34,831 bases of DNA from Verrucomicrobiota bacterium (GTDB taxonomy: Bacteria; Chlamydiota; Chlamydiia; Chlamydiales; Rhabdochlamydiaceae), in assembly GCA_018239985.1 (NCBI GenBank), contig JAFEGK010000007.1, positions 143,984 through 178,814 of the forward strand. Reading direction: 5' to 3'. Both the position numbers and the translations under genes were made by a program. Positions 24,548 to 32,084 of this stretch are shown piece by piece; position 1 is the stretch's first letter, and every line of letters starts with the position of its first letter. The notes beneath the pieces are model-generated. The model made no database searches. It was not told the DNA's origin and saw only the letters and a list, made by a program, of their open reading frames with translations.

Positions 24548-25591
24548 ATGAAAACATTCCTATTTTTACTCACATGTACATCACTCCTATTTTCAGCAGA
24601 CAAATCTGCTGACAGACAAAAAGTCCTCTCGCTAGTTGCTGGAGAGTGGATTGCCCATGGAGTCTATACCGCTGCAAAATTCGATATCGCCACACATCTT
24701 GCCGATGGACCAAAAAGCATTTCTGACCTCTCAAAGCTAACAGGATGTAATGAGGAAAATCTCTATAGATTAATGCGGTTTCTTGCCAGTGAAGGATTCT
24801 TCCGCGAAGAGGCTAATCGTCTGTTTGCCAATACGGACACGAGCGCACTACTAGCACAAAATCATCCAGACTCACTTCGCTCACTTGTCCTCTTTTACAG
24901 TGGAGAGACAAGCCGTAGTTTTGATCAATTGGCTGCATGTGTGAAAGAAGGGAAGTCCGCATTCGAGCTCACCTATCAGCAACCGGCCCTTGCTTACTTT
25001 AAAGATCACCCCGCTTCTGGAAAGAAATTCAACGAAGCGATGAACTACAAATCTGAAGTCGTGAACACATCTTGCATGAATGCCTACGATTTCGGCAAAT
25101 TCTCCAAAGTCTATGATATTGGTGGCGGCGTCGGACATTTCTTATCTGCCCTGCTGCAAAAACATACAGCGATGCGTGGCCTATTATTCGATACCCCTGC
25201 CGCGGTGAAAGAGGCGCAGCCCACTCTTAAGACCTTTGGCGAAAGATGCGGCGTAGTCGCTGGAGACTTTTTCAAAAGCATCCCTGCGGACGGAGAAGCC
25301 TATCTGTTGAAATCGGTCGTGCATGACTGGAGCGATGCAGATGCCATAAGAATTTTAAAGCAGTGCCACAGAGCAATGCCTTCCAAGGCAACCCTTGTTT
25401 TAGTCGAGCCAATCGTTTCTACGGAAAATTCTTTTGCCAAAAGCTTGGACGTGTATATGATGGCGATCACTGGCTCGAAAGAGCGGACAAGAAAAGATTT
25501 TGAAGATCTGCTCAAGCAAGCTGGCTTTAGAATCGAGTCGGTCACACAAACAGACACCGAATTCGCGATCATCGAAGCTAAAAAGAATTAA
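24548..25591 (+). CDS. SAM-dependent O-methyltransferase with signal peptide
   Basis: A 347-residue protein. Residues 1-17 (MKTFLFLLTCTSLLFSA) form a signal peptide. Next is a winged-helix dimerisation domain (LADGPKSISDLSKLTGCNEENLYRLMRFLASEG, in two halves, about 51-84) and a Rossmann SAM-binding domain with YDIGGGVGHF at 189-198 and VVHDWSD with the catalytic-type His259. This is the layout of plant COMT/hydroxyneurosporene-type methyltransferases that act on small hydroxylated molecules. ATG 24548 is chosen because it opens the signal peptide; the longer frame from GTG 24482 has no support. A small inverted repeat (GTTGC/GCAAC, 24532-24546) touches the start and there is no clear ribosome site. 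A secreted SAM enzyme is odd; SAM would have to come from the host. Confidence 0.82.
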   Translation: MKTFLFLLTCTSLLFSADKSADRQKVLSLVAGEWIAHGVYTAAKFDIATHLADGPKSISDLSKLTGCNEENLYRLMRFLASEGFFREEANRLFANTDTSALLAQNHPDSLRSLVLFYSGETSRSFDQLAACVKEGKSAFELTYQQPALAYFKDHPASGKKFNEAMNYKSEVVNTSCMNAYDFGKFSKVYDIGGGVGHFLSALLQKHTAMRGLLFDTPAAVKEAQPTLKTFGERCGVVAGDFFKSIPADGEAYLLKSVVHDWSDADAIRILKQCHRAMPSKATLVLVEPIVSTENSFAKSLDVYMMAITGSKERTRKDFEDLLKQAGFRIESVTQTDTEFAIIEAKKN

Positions 25592-25593
25592 AC

Positions 25594-25651
25594 AACGCAA
25601 AGACGCCAGGAGCAAAGAAAAAACAGCATTCTTTCTTTGCCCCTTCGCGTC
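25594..25651. terminator. Dispersed repeat copy 2, bidirectional terminator-like hairpin
   Basis: Between two convergent genes. GACGCCAGGAGCAAAGAAA (25602-25620) pairs imperfectly with TTTCTTTGCCCCTTCGCGTC (25632-25651), a stem of about 18 bp around an 11-nt loop. On the minus strand it is followed by a T-rich tail, so it can end the SEC-C transcript and may also end the methyltransferase transcript. The 13-mer AACGCAAAGACGC (25594-25606) is the reverse complement of 10126-10138. Confidence 0.6.
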
Positions 25652-25659
25652 AAAAAATT

Positions 25660-25911
25660 CTACATCGGCTTGTCAGCTTCGGGAGGATGGTGAGGCTTAT
25701 CATCCTCAATCTTACGGGGTTCTCCCGCTCGATTAAAGAAATTTGTAGAGATTTGAGCCGCTCTGCCCTCTAGAGTCTTCCCCAATATAGAGCCTCCGCT
25801 AATGAGCGAAGCCTGAAATTTCTTTTTAGTCCCCTGTTGACCACAGCAACTTTTATATTTTTTTCCTGAGCCGCAAGGGCAAGGGTCATTTCGGCCAACT
25901 TTTTTCGTCAT
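25660..25911 (-). CDS. Small SEC-C motif protein
   Basis: An 83-residue protein that begins with the SEC-C zinc-binding motif, [19 protein letters not shown] (Cys11, Cys13, Cys22, Cys23), the same motif that ends SecA and binds SecB. The rest is a polar tail rich in Pro, His and Asp. Stand-alone SEC-C proteins are common; their roles are mostly unknown, and this could bind Zn2+ or a ribosomal/Sec partner. ATG 25909-25911 has AAGGAAA upstream. It converges on the methyltransferase gene with a hairpin between them and diverges from the TtcA-like gene. Confidence 0.88.
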   Translation of the reverse strand: MTKKVGRNDPCPCGSGKKYKSCCGQQGTKKKFQASLISGGSILGKTLEGRAAQISTNFFNRAGEPRKIEDDKPHHPPEADKPM

Positions 25912-25954
25912 TTATTTTCCTTTTTACAGGTATAATAGCAGGCCGGAGGATTGG

Positions 25955-26701
25955 ATGCAACTTCACTACCCAATAGCTAAACCCCCTTGGAGCGGGCTCG
26001 GACGGAAACTTGAGAGCATGTGCCGAAAGGCACTCTACGAATTCCAGCTTCTGGAAGGAGTGGATAAGCTGGCGATTGCGCTAAGCGGGGGCAAGGACAG
26101 CCTGACCCTTTTATTTTTACTCAAAGCCATTTTAGGTAGCGGATTTCCTGATATCCCAATAACTGCCATTCACGTCGGGGGCCCATTTTCCTGCGGCGCC
26201 GGGGTCCATTCTGATTTTTTGAAAGGGATATGCGGTCAGCTCGGCGTTGAGTTTGTAGAGGAGACTTCGAAGCAAAAGCTCGAAACCCTCGCCTGCTACC
26301 CTTGCTCGCGCGAGCGGCGCAAACTGATTTTCGATGCTGCAAAATCGCGGGGGATCACGACCGTCGCCTTTGGCCATCATCGGGACGATAGCATCCAAAC
26401 TCTTCTGCTCAACTTACTGCACAAAGCCGAATTCGCAGCTAATTTGCCCAAAGTGCCGATGGTCGATTACGGCGTTACCATCATCCGCCCCTTGCTTTTC
26501 ATCCCAGAAAATAGTATCAGAGAATTTGCAGCTCAACATGGGTTTGCCAGGATCTTGTGCCAGTGTCCTGTAGGGCAAAATTCGATGCGCAAAAAGACGG
26601 AAGAGCTCCTCAAAGAGATTGAAGAGCATTTCCCCAATGTGCGGGAAAATTTGGCACAAGCCAGCTTGAATTATGGGTCAAACAAGGCTTTGAACAAATG
26701 A
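25955..26701 (+). CDS. TtcA-like tRNA thiolation ATPase (PP-loop)
   Basis: A 248-residue PP-loop ATPase. The SGGKDS loop is at 44-49 (IALSGGKDSLTLLFLL), followed by CYPCSRERR with Cys114 and Cys117 and GHHRDDSIQTLLLNL (about 140-154), which together match TtcA, the enzyme that makes 2-thiocytidine in tRNA using an Fe-S cluster. The C-terminal cysteines read CQC (202-204), unlike the NLC of E. coli TtcA, and the protein is shorter than the usual 300 or so residues, so TtcA-family is safer than exact TtcA. ATG 25955 has a strong GGAGG 5 nt upstream. The stop overlaps the symporter ATG (ATGA). Confidence 0.85.
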   Translation: MQLHYPIAKPPWSGLGRKLESMCRKALYEFQLLEGVDKLAIALSGGKDSLTLLFLLKAILGSGFPDIPITAIHVGGPFSCGAGVHSDFLKGICGQLGVEFVEETSKQKLETLACYPCSRERRKLIFDAAKSRGITTVAFGHHRDDSIQTLLLNLLHKAEFAANLPKVPMVDYGVTIIRPLLFIPENSIREFAAQHGFARILCQCPVGQNSMRKKTEELLKEIEEHFPNVRENLAQASLNYGSNKALNK

Positions 26702-28152
26702 ATTTATCTTCTGTTTTATGGGAATCTCTCGCAGTTATTCTCTACTTCGGCGCACTAATCTTTGTCGCTGTCGCCTCCTATAAAAAACAACATTCCGATA
26801 CCGACTTCATTATCGGCAACCGCTCACTAAATTTTTGGATGACCGCGTTAGCTGCGCACGCCAGCGATATGAGCAGTTGGCTCTTCATGGGCTACCCCGC
26901 GATGATTTATCTCCTTGGCATGCAACAGGCATGGACAGGGATCGGGCTGCTTTTGTTCATGTTCCTCAACTGGCAGTTGATTGCCCCCCGCGTCCGCACA
27001 GCGACCGAGGCCTACAACAGCCTGACCTTTTCATCCTTTTTCGAAAGCCGGCTCGGCGACGTTTCAGGCATCATCCGGATTTTCACAGCGGTCATGCTCT
27101 TTATTTTCTATACGATCTATATTTCAGCAGCTCTGGTTGGAATGGGCCTTGTGCTCAACACCCTCTTTGGGATCGAATACCATCTAAGCGTGATCATCGG
27201 GATTTTGATCGTAGTCCCCTACGTCTTTATTGGAGGATATACGACTCTGGCATGGATCGACCTATGCCAAGGGCTATTTCTTCTAGTTGTAATCATTTTT
27301 GTGCCGCTCTATTTACTCCCCCAAGTTGGTGGATTTCAGGGGATCCTGTCTGCAATAAACACCAAGCAACTCACAGCAAGTTTAATCCCCAATTTTCAGG
27401 CAACCACACTCTTCGACATCTTTTTCCTAACTATCGGCTGGGGACTCGGCTATTTTGGCCAACCCCATATTATCACTAAATTCATGGGGATCAAAAATGT
27501 AAGAGATATCAACAAATCCAAATTGGTCGGGATGAGCTGGATGGTCCTAGCCCTTGGAGCAGCAACACTAGTCGGACTTGTCGGCATCCCATTTTTCCAA
27601 TCACCTCTCAAAGTCGAAGCCGAAGTGTTCATCCAAATGGTCAAACAATCCTTCCCCCCTTTCTTAGTCGGACTGATCCTCTGCGCCGTCTTTGCAGCAA
27701 CCATCAATGCGATGAGCTCGATGGTTCTTGTCCTTTCCTCTAGCTTGACAGAAGATATTTATAAAAAGGTATTTCATCCTAAAGCCTCTCCAAAAGAATT
27801 GTTGCTGGTCTCTCGAATGGCGGTGATTTTCGTTTCCTTTATCGCTTTCATTATTGCAATTGGGCAAATCGATACGATCTATGGCCTTGTCCTCTACGCC
27901 TGGTCTGGCCTTGGAGCCTCCTTTGGACCGCTGCTCCTTCTTTGCCTCTATATGCGCAAGATCAACAAATATGGGGCTTGGACCGGAATCGTCTCAGGCG
28001 GACTTGTCGCCGCCCTCTGGCCACTTGTTCAAAATAAATTTCCTTTCGACGTTCCCCCGCTGCCGCCAGCCTTTGTCGTCAGTATCCTGTCGATCTGGAT
28101 TGTCTCCCGCCTAACGACAAATAAGAACGTACTAACCCAAGAAATCCGATAA
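26698..28152 (+). CDS. PutP-like sodium/proline symporter
   Basis: A 484-residue SSS-family inner-membrane transporter closest to PutP: SDTDFIIGNRSLNFWMTALAAHASDMSSWLFMGYP (in pieces, about 33-67) matches the PutP segment with the SD-x-S-x-W-L-x-x-G-x-P motif, followed by GGYTTLAWIDLCQG and about 13 hydrophobic segments. It should import proline or a similar amino acid with Na+. It starts at ATG 26698, overlapping the ttcA-like stop, and lacks its own good ribosome site, so its translation is coupled. It is a different subfamily from the symporter at 5905. Confidence 0.87.
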   Translation: MNLSSVLWESLAVILYFGALIFVAVASYKKQHSDTDFIIGNRSLNFWMTALAAHASDMSSWLFMGYPAMIYLLGMQQAWTGIGLLLFMFLNWQLIAPRVRTATEAYNSLTFSSFFESRLGDVSGIIRIFTAVMLFIFYTIYISAALVGMGLVLNTLFGIEYHLSVIIGILIVVPYVFIGGYTTLAWIDLCQGLFLLVVIIFVPLYLLPQVGGFQGILSAINTKQLTASLIPNFQATTLFDIFFLTIGWGLGYFGQPHIITKFMGIKNVRDINKSKLVGMSWMVLALGAATLVGLVGIPFFQSPLKVEAEVFIQMVKQSFPPFLVGLILCAVFAATINAMSSMVLVLSSSLTEDIYKKVFHPKASPKELLLVSRMAVIFVSFIAFIIAIGQIDTIYGLVLYAWSGLGASFGPLLLLCLYMRKINKYGAWTGIVSGGLVAALWPLVQNKFPFDVPPLPPAFVVSILSIWIVSRLTTNKNVLTQEIR

Positions 28153-28153
28153 C

Positions 28154-28162
28154 TGGTATCAT
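28154..28162 (+). promoter_or_regulatory. Extended -10 before surE
   Basis: TGGTATCAT fits TGn plus a 5-of-6 -10 and ends 7 nt before the surE ATG. No -35 and no Shine-Dalgarno are visible, so a leaderless mRNA is possible. Confidence 0.35.
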
Positions 28163-28169
28163 TTAAGCC

Positions 28170-28949
28170 ATGACAGAAAAGAAACCAAAAATATTAATTA
28201 CAAACGATGATGGAATTCATGCCGAAGGGATCTGGCATCTTTGGCACGCGCTGGTCGATATTGCCGATGTTTCGATCATTGCCCCATCGGCCGAAAAATC
28301 GGGAGTAGGTCTAGGGCTCACCCTTCATCACCCCATTACAATTAGTCCAGTCAAATGGGAGCGTGGAACGCCCGCATGGAAAATCAACGGAACACCTGCA
28401 GACTGTGTCCGTTTTGGCACCCGGGTTATCCTCGATGAAAAGCCCGATCTGATCGTTTCAGGCATCAACCGCGGCGCCAATTCGGGCCGCAATGTGCTCT
28501 ATAGCGGTACTATCGGAGGGGTCATCGAAGGAGCCCTGCGCAAAACCCCTGGAATCGCCTTTTCAAGCACCGAATTTGATACTCCTCGATTTGAAACCAT
28601 TGAATCTTATATCGTCCCGATCGTCAACCACATCCTCGAACATCCTTTGTCTTCAGGAACGATCCTCAACGTCAATTTCCCAACAAAATTTCCCGCCTTC
28701 AAAGGCGTCAAACTCGCCCGTCAAGGGAGAGGCCTATGGATCGAAGATCCCGCGCACCGGATCCACCCCGACGGAGCCCCCTATTATTGGCAGGGCGGCA
28801 AATGGGCACACCACGACGAACATGAAGATGGCGACGTTGCACTGCTCGCGCAAGGGTACGTGACAGCTGTCCCCATTCACATCGACGAACTGACCGATCA
28901 CAACTTTTTGCAGAAGAGAAAAGAGCACTTCGAATCCTCTTTTCAGTAG
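28170..28949 (+). CDS. surE: 5'/3'-nucleotidase SurE
   Basis: A 259-residue cytosolic nucleoside monophosphatase. The family start ILITNDDGIHAEGI holds the metal-binding Asp13-Asp14, APSAEKSGVG continues the site, and GTPADCVRFG, SGINRGANSGRNVLYSGTIGGVIEGA are the other SurE motifs. There is no signal peptide. ATG 28170 is the only sensible start and lies 17 nt after the PutP-like gene. It is 36 nt upstream of the epimerase gene, which has its own promoter. Confidence 0.94.
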   Translation: MTEKKPKILITNDDGIHAEGIWHLWHALVDIADVSIIAPSAEKSGVGLGLTLHHPITISPVKWERGTPAWKINGTPADCVRFGTRVILDEKPDLIVSGINRGANSGRNVLYSGTIGGVIEGALRKTPGIAFSSTEFDTPRFETIESYIVPIVNHILEHPLSSGTILNVNFPTKFPAFKGVKLARQGRGLWIEDPAHRIHPDGAPYYWQGGKWAHHDEHEDGDVALLAQGYVTAVPIHIDELTDHNFLQKRKEHFESSFQ

Positions 28950-28950
28950 T

Positions 28951-28979
28951 TGACTTATTTTTCATTTCCGTAAAGAATC
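28951..28979 (+). promoter_or_regulatory. Promoter for the epimerase gene
   Basis: TTGACT (28951-28956, 5 of 6), a 17-nt spacer and AAGAAT (28974-28979, 4 of 6). The -10 ends 6 nt before ATG 28986, so the mRNA could begin at the start codon. A GGAG abuts the ATG with no spacing and cannot serve as a normal ribosome site. Confidence 0.45.
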
Positions 28980-28985
28980 TCGGAG

Positions 28986-30161
28986 ATGAAATTTGTCATT
29001 TTTCTCACTCTGACCATTCAGCTGTTTCTAGGTGCGCAGCAACCAGTAGTGATTTTCTTCGGCACGAGACCCGAAGCGATTAAACTTTTGCCCTTGCAGA
29101 TTGCTCTACAGAAGGAAAATGTCCCCACCTTTCTCTGCTGCACTGGCCAGCATCAAGAGCTCCTCCATCCCATTTTTGACCTATTTGAGGTTAGGCCCGA
29201 CATCGATTTTTCGATCATGAAAAAGGATCAAGATCTGTTTTATATCACCGAGACAGTCTTGCAGAAAGCGAAAACGGTGATCTCAGAAATGAAACCTTCT
29301 CTGGTTGTCGTTCAAGGAGACACAACGACAGCAATGGCCTCTGCGCTCGCTGCTTTCTATCTCAATGTCCCTGTGGCGCATGTCGAAGCAGGCTTAAGGA
29401 CAGACAAAATCGATCGCCCCTTTCCAGAGGAATTGAATCGACGTATTATTTCCCTAGTCGCCTCCTATCACTTTGCCCCGACAGAGCACGCTGCGTCCCA
29501 ATTAACCAAGGAGGGAGTAAAGAAAGAGTCGATTTTTTTGACAGGAAACACCGTCGTCGACGCACTGCTCATGATAAAAGAAGGGATTACACAAGGGAAA
29601 ATCCTCCCTTCAGAGCCCCTTGTCAAGCTGGTCAAAGAGCAAAAACAATTGAAACATCAACTCATGCTTTTTACAACTCATCGAAGAGAATCGATTGTTA
29701 ATGGAGCGATTATGGATATTTTCCAAGCGCTCAAACAAACGCTCACACAAAACCCTAATCTCCATGTGATATTCCCCGTCCATCCCAATCCACAGATCCA
29801 AGAAGCCGTAAAAAAATTAGGTTTAGATCGCCTCCAAAATCTCAGTATCATCCCAGCAGTCCCCTATGCAGAACTGGTCTACCTGTTAAATGAAGTAGAC
29901 ATTATCGCTACCGACTCTGGAGGGATCCAAGAGGAGGCGGTCAGTCTAAATAAACCTGTTTTAGTCCTCAGAGAAGAAACCGACCGACCGGAAGGGTTAG
30001 ATGGTTCAGCAATTTTAATCGGAACCAACTCTTCCAAAATCGCAAGTGGGATCCAAAACGGCCTCAAACTGGAAAATTCAGACCGGCAATCTTCGATCTA
30101 TGGAGATGGGAAGGCGTGCCAACGGATTACCGAAATCATCAAAGGAGTAGTCAAAAAATGA
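28986..30161 (+). CDS. UDP-GlcNAc 2-epimerase (non-hydrolysing) with signal peptide
   Basis: A 391-residue WecB/MnaA-type epimerase that converts UDP-GlcNAc to UDP-ManNAc. Catalytic and binding residues are intact: FFGTRPEAIK (Arg28, Lys33), QGDTTT (Asp112), HVEAGLRT (Glu134), RPFPEELNRR (Glu148/149), FTTHRRES (His231) and the UDP loop ATDSGGIQEE. Ordinary WecB begins at the first beta strand; here residues 1-17 (MKFVIFLTLTIQLFLGA) are an extra hydrophobic signal peptide. It would place the enzyme outside the cytosol, where the bacterium has no UDP-GlcNAc. Its stop overlaps the following glycosyltransferase ATG. The enzyme call is sure; export is inferred. Confidence 0.88.
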   Translation: MKFVIFLTLTIQLFLGAQQPVVIFFGTRPEAIKLLPLQIALQKENVPTFLCCTGQHQELLHPIFDLFEVRPDIDFSIMKKDQDLFYITETVLQKAKTVISEMKPSLVVVQGDTTTAMASALAAFYLNVPVAHVEAGLRTDKIDRPFPEELNRRIISLVASYHFAPTEHAASQLTKEGVKKESIFLTGNTVVDALLMIKEGITQGKILPSEPLVKLVKEQKQLKHQLMLFTTHRRESIVNGAIMDIFQALKQTLTQNPNLHVIFPVHPNPQIQEAVKKLGLDRLQNLSIIPAVPYAELVYLLNEVDIIATDSGGIQEEAVSLNKPVLVLREETDRPEGLDGSAILIGTNSSKIASGIQNGLKLENSDRQSSIYGDGKACQRITEIIKGVVKK

Positions 30162-31726
30162 AAAAATGGTTTTATTTATTTTTCCTCCTATTCTCAACGA
30201 CTCTCTTTTGCACTCCTAAGCCCCAAATTTTGGTTGGCTCCCCTATTAGGCAAAAACCGGCCATCTTAAAGGAGTTTCTCGAGTCATTAGACCGGATTGA
30301 AGGGTGTGCACTTGATTTTGTCTTCGTCGACGACAATGACTCTGAAGAATCTAGAGAGCAGCTCTACAACTTTGCAAAAAATCATGAGGGCCACTGCTGG
30401 ATCTTCAGCCCGGAAGCTCCATCAATCTCCCAATATCACTGCAACGAAACGACCCATTATTGGAGCGACGAAAACGTTTGGAAAGTTGCCGCCTTCAAAG
30501 ATCGGATCATCCACTATGCGACACAAAAAAACTACGACTACCTCTTCCTCATCGATTCCGACATCGTACTCCACCCCACAACCGTTCAACATTTGGTTCA
30601 ATTAGATAAAGAGATCGTTTCGGAGATTTTTTGGACCCGGTGGAACCCCCAATCGATCCCTTTGCCCCAAGTCTGGCTCTATGATCAGTACACCCTGATA
30701 GAGTCTACCGCAGGTGAAAAATTGAGCGATGAGGAGATCAACAAGAGAGTATTGGATTTTGTCGCAAAATTGAAAAGACCAGGAGTCTATGAAGTTGGCG
30801 GACTTGGCGCCTGCACCCTGATTAGCAAATCTGCTCTCCAAAAGGGTGTGCGCTTTAAGAAAATTCCCAACATCACCTTCTGGGGAGAAGACCGCCATTT
30901 TTGCATTCGGGCAGCCTCTTTAGGCATTCCCCTCCATGTCGATACCCACTACCCAGCCTATCACATCTACCGAGAATCCAATTTGGAAACAGTGCCGGCC
31001 TTTAAACGGCAATGTGACCAAAATCGGCCCCGATTGACATTGGGGATGTGTGTGAAAAATGAGGCAAATCGCTACCTAAGGCAAGTGCTTGAAAAAGCAA
31101 GCCACTATATCACCAATGCAATCATCATCGACGACGCAAGCACCGATAACACCCCCGATGTTTGTCGGGAGGCATTACAAGAAATTCCCCTACGCCTCAT
31201 CCAAAATACCGAATCTAAATTCTCAAACGAAATCACGCTACGGAAACAACTTTGGGAAGAGATCATTAAAACCGATCCCGACTGGATCCTAATCCTCGAC
31301 GCAGATGAAATTTTCGAAGACCAATTCGAGCAACATCTGACAGAGCTGCTCAGAAATCCCGACGTCGACGCCTACGCCTTTAGACTCTACGATTTCTGGG
31401 ATGAGACCCACTACCGAGACGATCCCCTCTGGAACGCCCATACCCGCTACATCCCCTTTTTGGTCCGGTATCGTCCAGAATTGAGCTATCAGTGGAGAGA
31501 AACCCCCCTACATTGTGGCCGATTTCCAATGTCCATCTATCACTTACGCACCCTATCCTCTCCCCTGCGCCTCAAACATCTCGGATGGGCAAAAGAAGAG
31601 GATCGGCTCGAAAAATACAAGAGATATCAACAGCTTGATCCCCAAGCTATTTGGGGAATCAAAGCTCAATATGACTCCATTCTAGACCCCTCTCCGCACC
31701 TTGCGAAATGGGAAGAATCGGATTGA
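30158..31726 (+). CDS. Exported protein with two GT-A glycosyltransferase domains
   Basis: A 522-residue protein. Residues 1-18 (MKKWFYLFFLLFSTTLFC) form a signal peptide. Domain 1 (about 22-285) begins PQILVGSPIRQ, has the DSD metal motif at 133-135 (LIDSDIVLHP) and WGEDRHF at 242-248. Domain 2 (about 292-522) is a GT2 domain: LTLGMCVKNEANRY, IIIDDASTDNTPD (323-335) and DADE at 381-384. The tandem suggests two sugar transfers or a polymerase-like action; sugar and acceptor are unknown. ATG 30158 overlaps the epimerase TGA (ATGA) and has AAAGGAG upstream; the longer frame from 30116 is unlikely since the signal peptide starts at 30158. With the epimerase it forms a two-gene unit that may share UDP-sugars. 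Confidence 0.82.
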   Translation: MKKWFYLFFLLFSTTLFCTPKPQILVGSPIRQKPAILKEFLESLDRIEGCALDFVFVDDNDSEESREQLYNFAKNHEGHCWIFSPEAPSISQYHCNETTHYWSDENVWKVAAFKDRIIHYATQKNYDYLFLIDSDIVLHPTTVQHLVQLDKEIVSEIFWTRWNPQSIPLPQVWLYDQYTLIESTAGEKLSDEEINKRVLDFVAKLKRPGVYEVGGLGACTLISKSALQKGVRFKKIPNITFWGEDRHFCIRAASLGIPLHVDTHYPAYHIYRESNLETVPAFKRQCDQNRPRLTLGMCVKNEANRYLRQVLEKASHYITNAIIIDDASTDNTPDVCREALQEIPLRLIQNTESKFSNEITLRKQLWEEIIKTDPDWILILDADEIFEDQFEQHLTELLRNPDVDAYAFRLYDFWDETHYRDDPLWNAHTRYIPFLVRYRPELSYQWRETPLHCGRFPMSIYHLRTLSSPLRLKHLGWAKEEDRLEKYKRYQQLDPQAIWGIKAQYDSILDPSPHLAKWEESD

Positions 31727-31751
31727 CATCCTAAATTTACTTTATAATAAT
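31723..31751 (+). promoter_or_regulatory. Promoter for the 108-aa secreted protein
   Basis: A perfect TTGACA (31723-31728) overlaps the upstream stop codon. A 17-nt spacer leads to AATAAT (31746-31751, 5 of 6), ending 6 nt before ATG 31758. A perfect TATAAT also lies at 31743-31748 but with a 14-nt spacer. There is no Shine-Dalgarno, so leaderless translation is plausible. Confidence 0.5.
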
Positions 31752-31757
31752 AGCCTC

Positions 31758-32084
31758 ATGAAAAAGTTGCTCATCACATTTTTTCTAAGTTGCTCAATCC
31801 TTATAGCAGAGGTAGCCCATGACCCTAAAATCGATCAGGTCTATTGGGATAAAGGATGGCTGTGGAACGATCTTTATTTCCGTACCGATAATCAAATGTG
31901 GTGGAAAGTGCTCGCCTCTGAATGCGGAGAGCTGAAGCAATGGAAAGTAGGCGACGGAGTTTCCTTCTCCAAATATCCCTTTGATCACCCTTGTAGATAC
32001 TGGATGGTCAATTTGAACCATTTTGGTGGAGTCATCGTTGAATATCTATATGAGCTGCCGCCTGGATTTGTGGAGCAGGAGTAG
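31758..32084 (+). CDS. Small secreted hypothetical protein (108 aa)
   Basis: A 108-residue protein with a signal peptide (MKKLLITFFLSCSILIAE) and a compact, aromatic-rich mature part: VYWDKGWLWNDLYFRTD, MWWKVLASECGELKQWKVGD, FDHPCRYWMVNL. Two cysteines could form a disulfide. I do not recognise the family. ATG 31758 opens the signal peptide; the longer frame from 31701 lies inside the upstream gene. It has its own promoter and lacks a ribosome site. Its last 53 nt overlap the convergent TPR glycosyltransferase gene. Its place among exported sugar enzymes suggests a related extracellular role, which is inference. Confidence 0.75.
   Translation: MKKLLITFFLSCSILIAEVAHDPKIDQVYWDKGWLWNDLYFRTDNQMWWKVLASECGELKQWKVGDGVSFSKYPFDHPCRYWMVNLNHFGGVIVEYLYELPPGFVEQE

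Noticed and set aside
31743-31748. Perfect TATAAT as the -10 of the 108-residue gene
   Set aside because: With the perfect TTGACA at 31723 the spacer would be only 14 nt; AATAAT at 31746 gives 17 nt. Not fully excluded.
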